Notes: generated by a model from the letters alone, not told the origin. DNA of 64,000 bases from an uncultured Clostridia bacterium (GCA_947624155.1 CANQJB010000001.1:45430-109429); one strand, 5' to 3'. Numbered from the stretch's first letter, positions 1 to 8,986 are shown. A program made the numbers and translations.

Positions 1-389
1 GGGTCGTGGAGATCGTCGTTTTTGTAGGAAAATTCGATCGTCGGCTCCGCGAAGACTATTCCTTCCTCAACTCCGTAGCGCTTTGCGAAGGAGCCTGCCG
101 AGATGTTTCTGATTATGACCTCGAGCGGAACGATCGAGACCTTTTTGACGACCGTTTCGCGGTCGCTGAGCTCCTCGACAAAGTGGGTCTTGACTCCCTG
201 CTTTTCAAGAAGCTGCATGATATAGTTTGACATACGGTTGTTGATCGCGCCCTTTCCGACGATCGTTCCCTTCTTTAAGCCGTCGAGAGCGGTCGCGTCG
301 TCCTTATAAGAGACGATGACGTAATCGGGGTTATCTGTCGCGAATACCTTTTTTGCCTTTCCTTCGTAGAGCTGAACTGTTTTTTCCAT
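1..389 (-). CDS. purC: SAICAR synthetase PurC (3' end outside window)
   Basis: Phosphoribosylaminoimidazole-succinocarboxamide synthase joins CAIR and aspartate with ATP in de novo purine synthesis. The first ~129 residues are visible, beginning [16 protein letters not shown], which is the ATP-binding start of the family. [14 protein letters not shown] and the [17 protein letters not shown] stretch are also family signatures. The start at 389 is preceded by GGAGGAAATC. It lies 39 bp downstream of purE, presumably in the same transcript. The gene is cut by the window edge, so about half of the protein is unseen. Confidence 0.95.
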   Translation of the reverse strand, partial: MEKTVQLYEGKAKKVFATDNPDYVIVSYKDDATALDGLKKGTIVGKGAINNRMSNYIMQLLEKQGVKTHFVEELSDRETVVKKVSIVPLEVIIRNISAGSFAKRYGVEEGIVFAEPTIEFSYKNDDLHD

Positions 390-428
390 TTTGATTTCCT
401 CCTGTAAAGTTTCGTGTATTTTAAACTG

Positions 429-923
429 TTATTCTTCGATCCTTGCCGCGATCCCCGCGTCCTTTTCGAGTACTGCCGCGGCGTCCTTTGCGCGCTTTTC
501 GTCGAGCTTTTTGGCAAGCTCTGGGTCGGAGACCGCGAGTATCTGCGCCGAAAGAAGCGCGGCATTGACTCCGCCGTCTATCGCGACGGTCGCCACCGGT
601 ATTCCGGAGGGCATCATAACCGTTGCAAGAAGTGCGTCAATGCCGTCGAGTGTATTTGATTTGCAGGGTATCCCGATAACGGGCAGCGTTGTGTTCGCCG
701 CAATGGCGCCGGCGAGGTGCGCGGCCATTCCTGCGGCGCATATCAGAACGCCGAAGCCGTTTTCGCGCGCGGCGAGCGCAAAATCTCTTGCCTCCGCGGG
801 AGTTCTGTGTGCCGAATAAACGTGTGTTTCATAAGGTATGCCCAATGAGCGCAGAGTTGCCGCAGTCTTTTTAAGAATCGGAAGATCGCTGTCGCTCCCC
901 ATAATGATGCCGACCTTTTTCAT
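429..923 (-). CDS. purE: N5-CAIR mutase PurE (class I)
   Basis: Converts N5-carboxyaminoimidazole ribonucleotide to CAIR, the step before PurC. 164 residues is normal for class I PurE. The N-terminus [15 protein letters not shown] carries the phosphate-binding GSDSD motif, followed by YSAHRTP near residue 40 and the AAHLAGAIA region. The RBS AGGAGG lies just upstream of the ATG. It is the first gene of a purE-purC unit with its own promoter, separate from the pyr operon upstream. A neighbouring PurK is not seen in the window. Confidence 0.96.
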   Translation of the reverse strand: MKKVGIIMGSDSDLPILKKTAATLRSLGIPYETHVYSAHRTPAEARDFALAARENGFGVLICAAGMAAHLAGAIAANTTLPVIGIPCKSNTLDGIDALLATVMMPSGIPVATVAIDGGVNAALLSAQILAVSDPELAKKLDEKRAKDAAAVLEKDAGIAARIEE

Positions 924-966
924 AGTGAACCTCCTGAAAGAAATCCCGTCTGTTAAAAACTAGAAT

Positions 967-999
967 CGGGCGCTCTTAGACAAAGTTTAAGTGCGCCCG
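967..999 (-). promoter_or_regulatory. Hairpin in the purE leader
   Basis: A 7-bp perfect stem (CGGGCGC/GCGCCCG), one mismatch, then a 4-bp stem closing a 9-nt loop, inside the ~125-nt untranslated leader of purE. A CTGT/ACAG pair can form outside it. A short T-run follows 7 nt after the stem, so an attenuator is possible. The sequence does not match the purine, ZTP or PRPP riboswitch cores as I know them, so the ligand, if any, is unknown. Confidence 0.5.
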
Positions 1000-1054
1000 G
1001 ACAGTTTGAACGGCTGGATTTTACCTTAAATAATAAGGGGTGATTTACATATAG

Positions 1055-1083
1055 AGTATATCACCGACACGCATCAAAGTCAA
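1055..1083 (-). promoter_or_regulatory. Promoter of purE-purC
   Basis: TTGACT, 17-bp spacer, TATACT on the minus strand. It places transcription start about 125 nt before purE and separates purEC from the pyr operon that ends at 1172. Confidence 0.8.
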
Positions 1084-1171
1084 ACCAAAAAAAGCGGTAA
1101 TAATTGCTTTGAAATTGGCGTTTATGACAAAAACAGGCGTAAATTTTTGGATAGTATCAATATATGTCGGT

Positions 1172-1600
1172 TTATTCCGAATCGGCTGCCGCCTTTGTTT
1201 CGCAGTAAACGCAGCGATAAACCTTTTCCTCCGCGTTTTCCAGCCTGAAAAGGTGGTCGAGCTCCTGCTCGGTCGAGGTGATGCAGCGCGGATTCTTGCA
1301 CTTTATCACATTTTTAAGAAGCTTCGGCAGCCCGATTGACTTCTTTTCGGCCAACACTCCGTCGCGGATAATGTTGATGGTTACATTCGGCGAGACATAT
1401 CCGATTATGTCGAGATTGACCTCGATATCCGCGTCGATCTTGATTATATCCTTTCTGCCCATCGCCGAGCTGACCGCGTTTTTGATTATCGCAACGGGGC
1501 AGTCGAGCTTTTCGAGCCCCAAAAGCGCATAGAGCTTCATTCCGCTTCCGGCGGGAATGTGGTCGATTACAATGCCGTTTTTGATCGAATCAATATTCAT
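1172..1600 (-). CDS. pyrI: Aspartate carbamoyltransferase regulatory subunit PyrI
   Basis: Regulatory chain of aspartate transcarbamoylase, which binds nucleotides and couples to the PyrB catalytic trimers. The 142-residue protein has the N-terminal allosteric domain ([18 protein letters not shown]) and a C-terminal zinc domain with four cysteines in CKNPRC and CVYC. It overlaps the end of pyrB by 11 bp and is the last gene of the pyr operon. Its presence implies a feedback-regulated holoenzyme rather than the bare trimer of Bacillus. Confidence 0.95.
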   Translation of the reverse strand: MNIDSIKNGIVIDHIPAGSGMKLYALLGLEKLDCPVAIIKNAVSSAMGRKDIIKIDADIEVNLDIIGYVSPNVTINIIRDGVLAEKKSIGLPKLLKNVIKCKNPRCITSTEQELDHLFRLENAEEKVYRCVYCETKAAADSE

Positions 1601-2549
1601 TTGCTAATTCCTCCGTCGGTATCGTTCCGGCTTCCTGCAAGAGTTTCAGGATAAGCGCCATTCTGATGTATTTTCCGTTCAGCACCTGCTTGAAATAGCA
1701 GGCTCTCGGATCCTTGTCGATCTCAACGCTGATCTCGTTCACTCTCGGCAGAGGGTGCATGATCGTAAGATCCGGCTTCGCGGTTTTCAGCTTCTGCGGA
1801 GTGAGGATATAGCTGTCCTTGAGTCTTAAATAATCCTCCTCGTTGAAGAAGCGCTCACGCTGCACTCTTGTCATATAGAGAATGTCGAGCTGCGGCATAA
1901 CCTCTTCGAGGTTAGTGGTCTGGATATATTCGATGTTGTTCGGCTTAAGGTGCTCGCTCTTGACATAGCTCGGCAGCTTCAGCTCGACCGGCGAGATCAA
2001 GACCACTTTAAGCCCCTTATATCTCGACAGCGCACCGATCAGCGAGTGAACGGTCCTGCCGAATTTGAGGTCTCCGCAAAAGCCGACCGTCAGGTTCTCG
2101 AAGCTCCCTTTTTCGCGCTGGATTGTCAGAAGATCGGCGAGCGTCTGTGTCGGGTGGAAGTGTCCTCCGTCGCCCGCGTTGATGACCGGAACCGTCGCAT
2201 TCAGCGAAGCGACAAGCGGGGCGCCCTCCTTCGGGTGGCGCATCGCGATTATGTCCGCATAGCAGTTTACCACCTTTGTCGTGTCGGCGACGCTTTCGCC
2301 CTTCGATGCCGATGATGACTGCGCCTCAGAGAATCCGAGGACGTTTCCCCCGAGCTCATACATCGCCGCCTCAAAGCTCAGCCTTGTGCGCGTCGAAGGC
2401 TCAAAGAAGAGCGTCGCGAGCTTTTTTCCCCTGCACTTTTCGGAATATTTTGCCGGGTTTTCAATGATGTCGTTTGCGACCCTGATAAGGTCGTCGATCT
2501 CCTCAACCGAGAGATCAAGTATGTCGATCAGATGTTTAAGCTGGCTCAT
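1590..2549 (-). CDS. pyrB: Aspartate carbamoyltransferase catalytic subunit PyrB
   Basis: Forms carbamoyl-aspartate from carbamoyl phosphate and aspartate, the committed step of pyrimidine synthesis. 319 residues. The carbamoyl-phosphate motif [12 protein letters not shown] lies near residue 50, and HPLPR near residue 265 helps bind substrate. It overlaps pyrE by 4 bp upstream and pyrI downstream, so the three are translationally coupled. Confidence 0.97.
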   Translation of the reverse strand: MSQLKHLIDILDLSVEEIDDLIRVANDIIENPAKYSEKCRGKKLATLFFEPSTRTRLSFEAAMYELGGNVLGFSEAQSSSASKGESVADTTKVVNCYADIIAMRHPKEGAPLVASLNATVPVINAGDGGHFHPTQTLADLLTIQREKGSFENLTVGFCGDLKFGRTVHSLIGALSRYKGLKVVLISPVELKLPSYVKSEHLKPNNIEYIQTTNLEEVMPQLDILYMTRVQRERFFNEEDYLRLKDSYILTPQKLKTAKPDLTIMHPLPRVNEISVEIDKDPRACYFKQVLNGKYIRMALILKLLQEAGTIPTEELANEY

Positions 2550-3202
2550 ATCTTCGCTCCGTTCACTGAAAGATAGTTTCTGATTCTTGCGACGTTCTCC
2601 GCGTTTTCGGGATTTCCCTCGAGATATTCGATGATGTCGTAAACGTCGACGACAGGGTATATCGGGAACCCGAACTCCTGCTCGATCTCCTTCATCGCCG
2701 ATAGCTCGCTCCTGCCCTTTTCTCGCCTGTCGACCATAATCAGACAGGCCGCGACCTTTACTCCTTCGAGCTTTCCGAGAAGCTCCATGCTCTCGCGGAT
2801 CGCCGTCCCCGCGGTGATTACGTCCTCAACGATAACGACCTCGTCTCCCGGCTTGGGGCTGTATCCGACAATAACGCCGCCCTCGCCGTGGTCCTTAGCC
2901 TCCTTGCGGTTGAAGAAGAACGGCAGATCGAGTCCGTTTTCGGCGAGCGCCGAAGCGACCGAGACCGCTATCGGGATTCCCTTATATGCCGGGCCGAATA
3001 GCGCGGCCTTTTTGTTGCCTAGGTGCTCGGCGTAAGATTTTGCGTAAAATCTGCCGAGATTTCTGATCTGAGCTCCGGTCTTGATGTCACCGGCGTTGAT
3101 GAAATAGGGGATCTTCCGCCCCGATTTCGCGGTGAAATCGCCGAATTTGAGAACTCCGGCGCTTTCGAGAAAGCTTATGAATTCCTTTTTGTAGCCTTCC
3201 AT
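2546..3202 (-). CDS. pyrE: Orotate phosphoribosyltransferase PyrE
   Basis: Transfers phosphoribosyl from PRPP to orotate, giving OMP. 218 residues. The PRPP-binding loop [13 protein letters not shown] lies near residues 120-135, and the N-terminal [19 protein letters not shown] is the orotate-binding start of the family. It is preceded by an AGGAGG-type site and lies 20 bp after pyrF in the operon. Confidence 0.96.
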   Translation of the reverse strand: MEGYKKEFISFLESAGVLKFGDFTAKSGRKIPYFINAGDIKTGAQIRNLGRFYAKSYAEHLGNKKAALFGPAYKGIPIAVSVASALAENGLDLPFFFNRKEAKDHGEGGVIVGYSPKPGDEVVIVEDVITAGTAIRESMELLGKLEGVKVAACLIMVDRREKGRSELSAMKEIEQEFGFPIYPVVDVYDIIEYLEGNPENAENVARIRNYLSVNGAKI

Positions 3203-3222
3203 TTATATTTTACCTCCTGAAT

Positions 3223-3921
3223 TTAATCGACAAATTCCCTGACGCATCTCTCATAAGCTGCAGCCGGGTCCTCCGAAGCGGTGATCGGCCGCCCGACAAC
3301 GATATAGTCCGAGCCGGCCTTTTTGGCCTCCGCAGGCGTCATGACCCTTTTCTGGTCTCCGACCTCTCCGTCGGCAAATCTGACCCCCGGGGTGACGGTC
3401 AGAAATCCCGCGCCGCATCTTTCATGCACCGCCGCGGCTTCGAGAGGCGAGCAGACCACGCCGTCGAGCCCGGAACGCTTCGCATTGGCCGCATAGCTCA
3501 TGACCGTCTCCTCCATCGGAGTATTTATCAAAAGCTCGTTTTTGAGAGTCTCAGAGTCGGTCGAGGTGAGCTGAGTGACCGCGATTAGAATCGGCCTTCT
3601 GCCGTCCGGCCTAGTGAGCCCTTCGAGAGCCGCCTGCATCATCTTCGAGCCGCCCGCGGCGTGAAGGTTAGTCATGTCGACGTCTAGCCCCGACAGCACG
3701 TTCATGCTTTTTTTGACGGTGTTGGGAATGTCGTGGAGCTTCAAATCTAGGAAAATTTTATGTCCCCGCTCCTTGACCTGTCTGACGATCTGCGGCCCTT
3801 CGGAATAAAACAGCTCCATTCCGATCTTTACAAACGGCTTTTTTTCGCCGAACTGCCCGAGAAATTCGAGCGTCTGCTGCCCGCTCGCAAAGTCGCAGGC
3901 AATGATAACGTCTTTACCCAT
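3223..3921 (-). CDS. pyrF: Orotidine 5'-phosphate decarboxylase PyrF
   Basis: Decarboxylates OMP to UMP. 232 residues, a TIM barrel. The catalytic DLKLHDIPNTV motif is near residues 60-70, and the C-terminal VVGRPIT phosphate-binding turn is intact. The start overlaps the pyrD stop by one base (TAATG), implying translational coupling. Its length and motifs fit the short, group I decarboxylase. Confidence 0.96.
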   Translation of the reverse strand: MGKDVIIACDFASGQQTLEFLGQFGEKKPFVKIGMELFYSEGPQIVRQVKERGHKIFLDLKLHDIPNTVKKSMNVLSGLDVDMTNLHAAGGSKMMQAALEGLTRPDGRRPILIAVTQLTSTDSETLKNELLINTPMEETVMSYAANAKRSGLDGVVCSPLEAAAVHERCGAGFLTVTPGVRFADGEVGDQKRVMTPAEAKKAGSDYIVVGRPITASEDPAAAYERCVREFVD

Positions 3922-4832
3922 TAAAGAGCACCTCCGATTATATCTGATAATTTATCAATTTTATACTTCTCCATTGTCTCGGGCAAAGCCTCGATAATCT
4001 CCTTTGAGGCGAACGGATTGACTAGGTTTTCCGCCCCGATCTCAACAGCCGTCGCCCCCGCGAGCATCATCTCGATCACGTCCTCGGAGCTAGAAACGCC
4101 TCCCATTCCGACGATCGGAATTTTTACCGCCTTCGCGCACTGATAGACCATTCTGACCGCGACCGGGAATATCGCCGGCCCCGAGAGCCCGCCGGTGGTG
4201 TTTTTGAGCAGCGGTCTGCGCGTTTTTAGATTTATTCTCATCGCGAGCAGCGTGTTGATCAGGCTGATCCCGTCGGCGCCCGCGTCCTCACAGGCTTTCG
4301 CGATCGAGGCGATGTCGGTCACATTCGGCGAAAGCTTGATAATAACAGGCTTTTTAACCGCCTTTTTGACCGCCGACGCGACCTGATAGGCAGATTCCGG
4401 GCTTGTCCCGAAGCTCATTCCGCCGCCGTGGACATTCGGGCAGCTGATATTGACCTCCAGCCAGCCGACCTCCTCGCAGCCGTCGAGCCGCTCGCAGGTG
4501 CAGACATAGTCGTCGAGCGAGAACCCGCTGACATTTGCCATGACCTTTTTATGAAACACCTTTTTCATCTTGACGAGCTCTTCCGAAATCACCTTTTCGA
4601 CTCCGGGGTTCTGAAGCCCGACCGCGTTGAGCATACCAGAGGCGGTTTCCGCAATCCTCGGCGTGGGATTTCCGAAGCGGGGTTCGCGCGTTGTGCCTTT
4701 AAAGGAAAATGTCCCGAGAATGTTGATATCGAACAGCTCCGCGAACTCATATCCGTAGCCGAATGTTCCGCTCGCCGGAATAATTGGGTTGTCGAGCCAA
4801 ATTCCGCAGAGATTTACTCTTGTGTCTGCCAT
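3921..4832 (-). CDS. pyrD: Dihydroorotate dehydrogenase, class 1B catalytic subunit
   Basis: FMN enzyme that oxidises dihydroorotate to orotate. The 303-residue sequence starts ADTRVNLCGIWLDNPIIPASG. The class 1 active-site loop with catalytic cysteine is VNISCPNVHGGG near residue 130. Pairing with PyrK in the operon marks it as class 1B, which uses NAD+ through PyrK. It overlaps pyrK by 19 bp. Confidence 0.96.
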   Translation of the reverse strand: MADTRVNLCGIWLDNPIIPASGTFGYGYEFAELFDINILGTFSFKGTTREPRFGNPTPRIAETASGMLNAVGLQNPGVEKVISEELVKMKKVFHKKVMANVSGFSLDDYVCTCERLDGCEEVGWLEVNISCPNVHGGGMSFGTSPESAYQVASAVKKAVKKPVIIKLSPNVTDIASIAKACEDAGADGISLINTLLAMRINLKTRRPLLKNTTGGLSGPAIFPVAVRMVYQCAKAVKIPIVGMGGVSSSEDVIEMMLAGATAVEIGAENLVNPFASKEIIEALPETMEKYKIDKLSDIIGGAL

Positions 4833-5554
4833 TTAATCTCCTCCTTCAAAAGCACCGGCCCGTCCCGGCAGATTCTCTTATATCCCGCGACCGTTTCGCA
4901 GGTGCAGCCCATGCAGGCGCCGAAGCCGCAGCCCATTCTCTCCTCAAAGCTGAACTGCCCCGAGGTTTTGATGCTCCGCCAGACCGCTTTTAACATCGGC
5001 TCCGGCCCGCAGGTGTAAACGTGTGTATAATCTATCCCGCCGAGCGCGTCGGTGACAAATCCCTTGATTCCGTAAGACCCGTCGACCGTCGTCACCCTGG
5101 CCTCGCAGCCGAGAGAACTGAACTCGTTCTCATAAAATACCTCTTTTTCGGTGTTGAAGCCGAGAATGACCGAAACGCTCTTTCCCTCGGTTCTGAGCCG
5201 CTTTGCGAGAAGATACAGCGGCGGGACCCCGACTCCGCCTCCGATAAGAAGGGGAGAGCAGCCCGAAACCGTAAGGTCATAGCCGTTTCCGAGCCCCGAG
5301 AGCAGATCAAGCCTGCCGGCGCTCATCTTCGACATCATCTCGGTGCCTTTTCCGACTGCCTTATATATAATGGTGAGGATATCGCCCTCAACGTCGCAGA
5401 CCGAGATCGGCCGCCTGAGATAAAGTCCGTCCAGCTTGATGTTGACAAACTGCCCCGGCCGCTCGATCGCCGAGCAGTCGCCGCGCAGCTTCATTTTAAA
5501 GACGTTTTCGGTCAGCGCCGAATTTTCGGCGATCTCAAAAATTCCCTGTTTCAT
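4814..5554 (-). CDS. pyrK: Dihydroorotate dehydrogenase electron transfer subunit PyrK
   Basis: FAD and [2Fe-2S] subunit that passes electrons from PyrD to NAD+. 246 residues. It has the FAD-binding RRPISVCD motif near residue 50, the NAD-binding GGGVGVPPLYLLA turn, and a C-terminal cysteine cluster in MGCGFGACMGCTC plus a later ICRDGP. The start overlaps the pyrC stop by 4 bp. Confidence 0.95.
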   Translation of the reverse strand: MKQGIFEIAENSALTENVFKMKLRGDCSAIERPGQFVNIKLDGLYLRRPISVCDVEGDILTIIYKAVGKGTEMMSKMSAGRLDLLSGLGNGYDLTVSGCSPLLIGGGVGVPPLYLLAKRLRTEGKSVSVILGFNTEKEVFYENEFSSLGCEARVTTVDGSYGIKGFVTDALGGIDYTHVYTCGPEPMLKAVWRSIKTSGQFSFEERMGCGFGACMGCTCETVAGYKRICRDGPVLLKEEIKWQTQE

Positions 5555-6762
5555 ATAAACCTCTTTTCATCAAGGAAGACTTCTCTTCCGTTATATACAG
5601 TAACCAAGCATCTTCCGAACAGCTCCTCGCCCTCAAAGGGCGTCGCCCTGCCGAGGCTCAAAAACTCTGACGGGTCGACCTTAAAGCTCTCGCCCAGCCG
5701 CCAGACCGAAAAGCTTTCGCCGAGCGGCAGTCCGAAGCGCTCTCTCGGGTTTATGCACATCAGCTCGATCGCGCGCTCGAGGGTTATTATCCCTGTTCTG
5801 ACCAGCTTTGAATATATGACCGGAAATGCCGTTTCCAGCCCGACGATGCCGAACGCGCTCTTTTCCAGCCCGCGCGACTTTTCCTCAGCCGAGTGCGGCG
5901 CGTGGTCCGTCGCAATCATGTCGATAGTGCCGTCGCAAAGCCCTTCGAGAAGAGCCTCGCGGTCGCGCTTCGAGCGGAGCGGGGGATTCATCTTGAATCT
6001 TCCGTCCTCTCTGAGATTCGATTCGTCCATCACAAGGTAGTGCGGCCCCGTCTCGCAGGTTATGTCGACTCCCTCCGCCTTCGCCCGCCTTATCAGACCG
6101 ACGCTTTCTGCGGTCGAAATGTGGCAGACATGATATTTGCAGCCGGTCTTTTTTGCGAGCCAGATGTCCCGTTCGATCTGCTTCCATTCGCTTTCCGAGC
6201 AGATTCCGCGGTGGCCGTGAGCTCTCGAATATTCGCCGTCATGGATATATCCACCGTTCAGCAGTCCGTTGACCTCGCAGTGCGCCGCGACGATTTTCCC
6301 GAGCCGTTTTGCCTCGGTCATCGCCGCCTCCATCATCTCGCCGCTCTGGACTCCCTTTCCGTCGTCTGAAAAAGCGACGGCGTTTTCGGCCATAGCCGCC
6401 ATATCGCTGAGCCTTTGTCCCTGCTCGCGCTCGGTGATCGCGCCGTAAGGGTGAACGCCGATTACAGCGTCCCGCGCGATTATATCGAGCTGAGCTTTGA
6501 GATTTTCTGCCGAGTCTGGGACAGGGTCGAGGTTAGGCATAGTGCAGACGTCGGTGAAGCCGCCGTGAGCCGCGGCAAGGCTGCCGGTTTTAATTGTCTC
6601 TTTATAAGAAAAGCCCGGCTCGCGAAAATGAACATGGACATCGCAGAAGCCGGGTAAAAATGTAAAATTATCGCTGTCGAAAAGAAAGCCGCCTCCGAGG
6701 GCTTCGGAGAGCTCTTTTGAATGGCATTTTTTCAGAAACGCGGGATCGAAGCAGTTTTTCAT
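5551..6762 (-). CDS. pyrC: Dihydroorotase PyrC (amidohydrolase type)
   Basis: Cyclises carbamoyl-aspartate to dihydroorotate. About 403 residues from the chosen start. The metal-binding HxH is in DVHVHFREPG, and later motifs include KCKYHVCHIST-type histidines and MIATDHAPH. The start at 6762 is chosen because GAGGAGA sits 7 nt upstream. An in-frame ATG at 6870 would add 36 residues before the conserved family start and would read through the leader hairpin, so it is less likely. This is the first gene of pyrCKDFEBI. Confidence 0.94.
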   Translation of the reverse strand: MKNCFDPAFLKKCHSKELSEALGGGFLFDSDNFTFLPGFCDVHVHFREPGFSYKETIKTGSLAAAHGGFTDVCTMPNLDPVPDSAENLKAQLDIIARDAVIGVHPYGAITEREQGQRLSDMAAMAENAVAFSDDGKGVQSGEMMEAAMTEAKRLGKIVAAHCEVNGLLNGGYIHDGEYSRAHGHRGICSESEWKQIERDIWLAKKTGCKYHVCHISTAESVGLIRRAKAEGVDITCETGPHYLVMDESNLREDGRFKMNPPLRSKRDREALLEGLCDGTIDMIATDHAPHSAEEKSRGLEKSAFGIVGLETAFPVIYSKLVRTGIITLERAIELMCINPRERFGLPLGESFSVWRLGESFKVDPSEFLSLGRATPFEGEELFGRCLVTVYNGREVFLDEKRFI

Positions 6763-6795
6763 CGTCTTTCTCCTCACTTTAAAGCGTTCGGGCAT

Positions 6796-6857
6796 AAAAA
6801 CAGCCCGCCGGAACCGGCAGGACAGGTCGACACAGAATATTTCCGACTTTTCGACCT
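6796..6857 (-). terminator. Probable attenuator in the pyrC leader
   Basis: On the minus strand, after the promoter, an AGGTCGA/TCGACCT stem (6824-6830 with 6851-6857) is followed by a 7-bp GC-rich hairpin (6804-6810 with 6815-6821) ending in CTGTTTTT. The second is a rho-independent terminator located between the promoter and pyrC. The PyrR-binding loop consensus was not recognisable. The in-frame start codon at 6870 could allow coupling between translation and termination. Confidence 0.6.
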
Positions 6858-6888
6858 CGCCGGGCCGCATTTAAAACTCGTTGCCGAC

Positions 6889-6917
6889 ATTATAACACAT
6901 AATGGCTGATATGTCAA
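6889..6917 (-). promoter_or_regulatory. Promoter of the pyr operon
   Basis: Perfect TTGACA, 17-bp spacer, TATAAT on the minus strand. It gives a leader of about 120 nt before pyrC. Confidence 0.88.
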
Positions 6918-6998
6918 CTATAAAATATCGGAAGCGGGCGGTGAATATAAAAGGTTTCGGATCCCTTCCCCACCCCGCCCCCGCCGCAAAAAATAAAG

Positions 6999-7027
6999 TT
7001 GACAAATTTCCCGCAATTTGTTATACT
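6999..7027 (+). promoter_or_regulatory. Promoter of the EamA permease gene
   Basis: TTGACA, 17-bp spacer, TATACT. It is divergent from the pyr promoter about 85 bp away. Confidence 0.8.
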
Positions 7028-7068
7028 ATCGCGCGTAGGATTTTTTCCGAGAAAGGACATTTTTAATC

Positions 7069-8001
7069 ATGTGGTTCGTTTTTACACTCTTGACAACGTT
7101 TCTCTGGGGCGCGGCCGACCTCTTCTATAAAAAGGGCGCGCGCGGCGGCGAAGAAAAATACAGTCATCTGCTGACCGGAATCACCGTCGGCTTCGTGATG
7201 GGCGCTCAGGCGATCTTTATGCTCCTGTTCACCGACGTCGGCTATAACCCGATCAACATTCTGATCTATCTCCCTGTCTCGCTGTTTTACATTATCTCGA
7301 TGGTAGTCGGCTACCTCGGCCTGAAATACCTCGAGCTCTCGATCTCGTCGCCTGTTCAGAACAGCTCCGGCGCAGTCGTCTGCATTCTCTGCCTGATCTT
7401 TCTGGGCGAGAGGCTCGACCTCCTCTCCGCCGGCGCGGTGATCGTCATCACCGTCGGTATCTTCCTCCTCGGCTGGACCGAGCGCACAAAGCCCTCCGAA
7501 GTCGCGAAGGAGGACAAGAAGTATTCAAAGAGCGCCTTTGCGCTGATCTTTCCGCTGATCTACTGCGTGCTCGACGCCCTCGGAACCTACTTCGACGCTT
7601 ATTATCTCGACGACATCGAAAGAACACCTCTTGTCGGCGTGACAGAAGAGAACTTCGAGAATGTCGCGAACATCTCCTATGAGCTGACATTCCTGATCGC
7701 TGCGGTAATCATGCTGTTCTACATTCTCGTCATCAAGCGTGATAAAATCGAGATCCCGAAGCAGGGCAGCAAGCTCGTCGCCGCCGTCTTCGAGACCGCC
7801 GGTCAGTATTTCTACGTCTTCGCGATGAGCGGAAACGCCGTAGTCGCCGCCCCGACTATCGCCGCCTACTGCGTCGTCTCAGCACTTCTCGCCGGAATCT
7901 TCCTGAAGGAAAAGCTGAAGCCGCTCCAATACGCCGCGATCGTCCTCGTTGTGATCGGAATAATCTTCCTCGGTATTTCAGAGGGCTTGGCCGAAGCGTA
8001 A
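7069..8001 (+). CDS. EamA/DMT-superfamily permease
   Basis: A 310-residue integral membrane protein that looks like ten hydrophobic helices in two EamA halves, starting MWFVFTLLTTFLWGAADLFYKKGA. An unusually long hydrophilic stretch between the halves (around residues 140-205) contains KPSEVAKEDKKYSK and acidic residues. The family exports or imports small metabolites, and the substrate cannot be told from sequence. It has its own promoter and a strong terminator, so it is a single-gene unit between the pyr and nrd loci. Confidence 0.85.
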   Translation: MWFVFTLLTTFLWGAADLFYKKGARGGEEKYSHLLTGITVGFVMGAQAIFMLLFTDVGYNPINILIYLPVSLFYIISMVVGYLGLKYLELSISSPVQNSSGAVVCILCLIFLGERLDLLSAGAVIVITVGIFLLGWTERTKPSEVAKEDKKYSKSAFALIFPLIYCVLDALGTYFDAYYLDDIERTPLVGVTEENFENVANISYELTFLIAAVIMLFYILVIKRDKIEIPKQGSKLVAAVFETAGQYFYVFAMSGNAVVAAPTIAAYCVVSALLAGIFLKEKLKPLQYAAIVLVVIGIIFLGISEGLAEA

Positions 8002-8019
8002 AACTTCTTTGCTTTACAT

Positions 8020-8047
8020 ATCCGCTCTCTTATGAGGGCGGATTTTT
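8020..8047 (+). terminator. Terminator of the permease gene
   Basis: A 10-bp stem (ATCCGCTCTC with GAGGGCGGAT, one G-T pair) and TTAT loop, followed by TTTT. Confidence 0.85.
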
Positions 8048-8074
8048 CACGCTCAAAAACTCGTAATGCAAAAC

Positions 8075-8124
8075 AGCTTTACAGACTGTCAGGCGAATTT
8101 TACGGCTAAATCCGCCGTAAAGCT
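8075..8124. other. Overlapping inverted repeats, unassigned
   Basis: AGCTTTAC (8075-8082) can pair with GTAAAGCT (8117-8124), while TTTACGGC (8099-8106) can pair with GCCGTAAA (8114-8121). The two stems compete for the same 3' segment. No promoter was seen upstream and no riboswitch core was recognised. Otherwise the gap 8048-8157 appears empty. Confidence 0.35.
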
Positions 8125-8158
8125 GGGACGGTTCCGGAAAGCCCACATACTTTACAAA

Positions 8159-8206
8159 ACACAAAATTTTGTGTTAAAATCTCGCTTTAACCACAATATT
8201 TTGTGT
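8159..8206 (+). promoter_or_regulatory. Paired NrdR boxes
   Basis: Two 16-bp palindromes, ACACAAAATTTTGTGT (8159-8174) and CCACAATATTTTGTGT (8191-8206), lie 32 bp apart, three helical turns. This matches the known tandem arrangement of binding sites for NrdR, the ATP/dATP-sensing repressor of ribonucleotide reductase genes. They lie immediately upstream of the -35 of the nrdG promoter. Confidence 0.85.
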
Positions 8207-8214
8207 TTTACCCC

Positions 8215-8243
8215 TTGACAAATGCAAAAGCTTGGGTTATAAT
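8215..8243 (+). promoter_or_regulatory. Promoter of nrdG
   Basis: Consensus TTGACA, 17-bp spacer, TATAAT, directly downstream of the paired NrdR boxes. Confidence 0.85.
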
Positions 8244-8285
8244 CAGACTCGTAGCCGCTCGGTGCGGCTGCGGGAGGTTCAAAAA

Positions 8286-8978
8286 ATGCAGATACACGGT
8301 TTTCAGAAAATGACCCTGCTCGACTATCCCGGCAAGGTTGCCGCAACCATCTTTCTTCCCGGCTGCAATCTTCGCTGCCCCTTCTGTCACAACGCCCCTT
8401 TAGTGACAAAAATCAACCTCGCCGACAGAATGGATAAAGCCGACATCTTTGAATATCTTAAAAAGCGAAAGGGAATCCTCGACGGCGTCTGTGTGACCGG
8501 CGGCGAGCCGCTTTTAAGTGACGAAGTCTTCGATCTTTTAAAAGAGCTCCGCGAGCTCGGCTATCTTATAAAGCTTGACACCAACGGCACCTTCCCCGAG
8601 CGTCTTCGCAGAGCAGTTTTCGGCGGCCTTGTCGATTCGGTCGCGATGGACATTAAAAACTCAAAGGAGCGCTACGCCGAAACCGTCGGGGTCGAAGACC
8701 TCGACCTCGCACCGATTGAGGAAAGCGTCAGCTTCCTGAAAAGCGGAGCGGTCGACTTTGAGTTCAGAACCACCGTCGTGAAGGAGCTCCACACCGAGCA
8801 CGATATCGAGCGTATCGGCGAGTGGATTCGCGGCGCGCCTAGATACTATCTCCAGCGCTTTAAGGACTCCGGCGACCTGATTAAAGGCGGTTTTACCGAG
8901 CCGGAAATCAGCTTTATGGAAAATCTACAAAAAATCGCGCTGAAATATGTTGATAAAGTAGAATTGCGCGGGATTTGA
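8286..8978 (+). CDS. nrdG: Anaerobic ribonucleotide reductase activating enzyme (NrdG2 type)
   Basis: Radical SAM enzyme that installs the glycyl radical on NrdD. About 230 residues. The [4Fe-4S] motif is C27-C31-C34 in CNLRCPFC, and GGEPL near residue 74 binds SAM. The N-terminus MQIHGFQKMTLLDYPGK is typical of the NrdG2 subfamily. The ATG at 8286 follows GGGAGGT. An in-frame start at 8232 would lie inside the promoter region. It is controlled by the paired NrdR boxes. Confidence 0.93.
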   Translation: MQIHGFQKMTLLDYPGKVAATIFLPGCNLRCPFCHNAPLVTKINLADRMDKADIFEYLKKRKGILDGVCVTGGEPLLSDEVFDLLKELRELGYLIKLDTNGTFPERLRRAVFGGLVDSVAMDIKNSKERYAETVGVEDLDLAPIEESVSFLKSGAVDFEFRTTVVKELHTEHDIERIGEWIRGAPRYYLQRFKDSGDLIKGGFTEPEISFMENLQKIALKYVDKVELRGI

Positions 8979-8986
8979 AATTTTGA

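Noticed and set aside
967..999. Purine riboswitch in the purE leader
   Set aside because: The conserved core around the three-way junction and the two kissing loops is not present.
6763..6870. Longer PyrC starting at 6870
   Set aside because: It would add 36 residues before the conserved start and read through the leader hairpin. The internal ATG at 6762 has a good GAGGAGA site.
8232..8285. Longer NrdG starting at 8232
   Set aside because: The codon lies between the -35 and -10 of the predicted promoter. The ATG at 8286 follows GGGAGGT and matches the family start.
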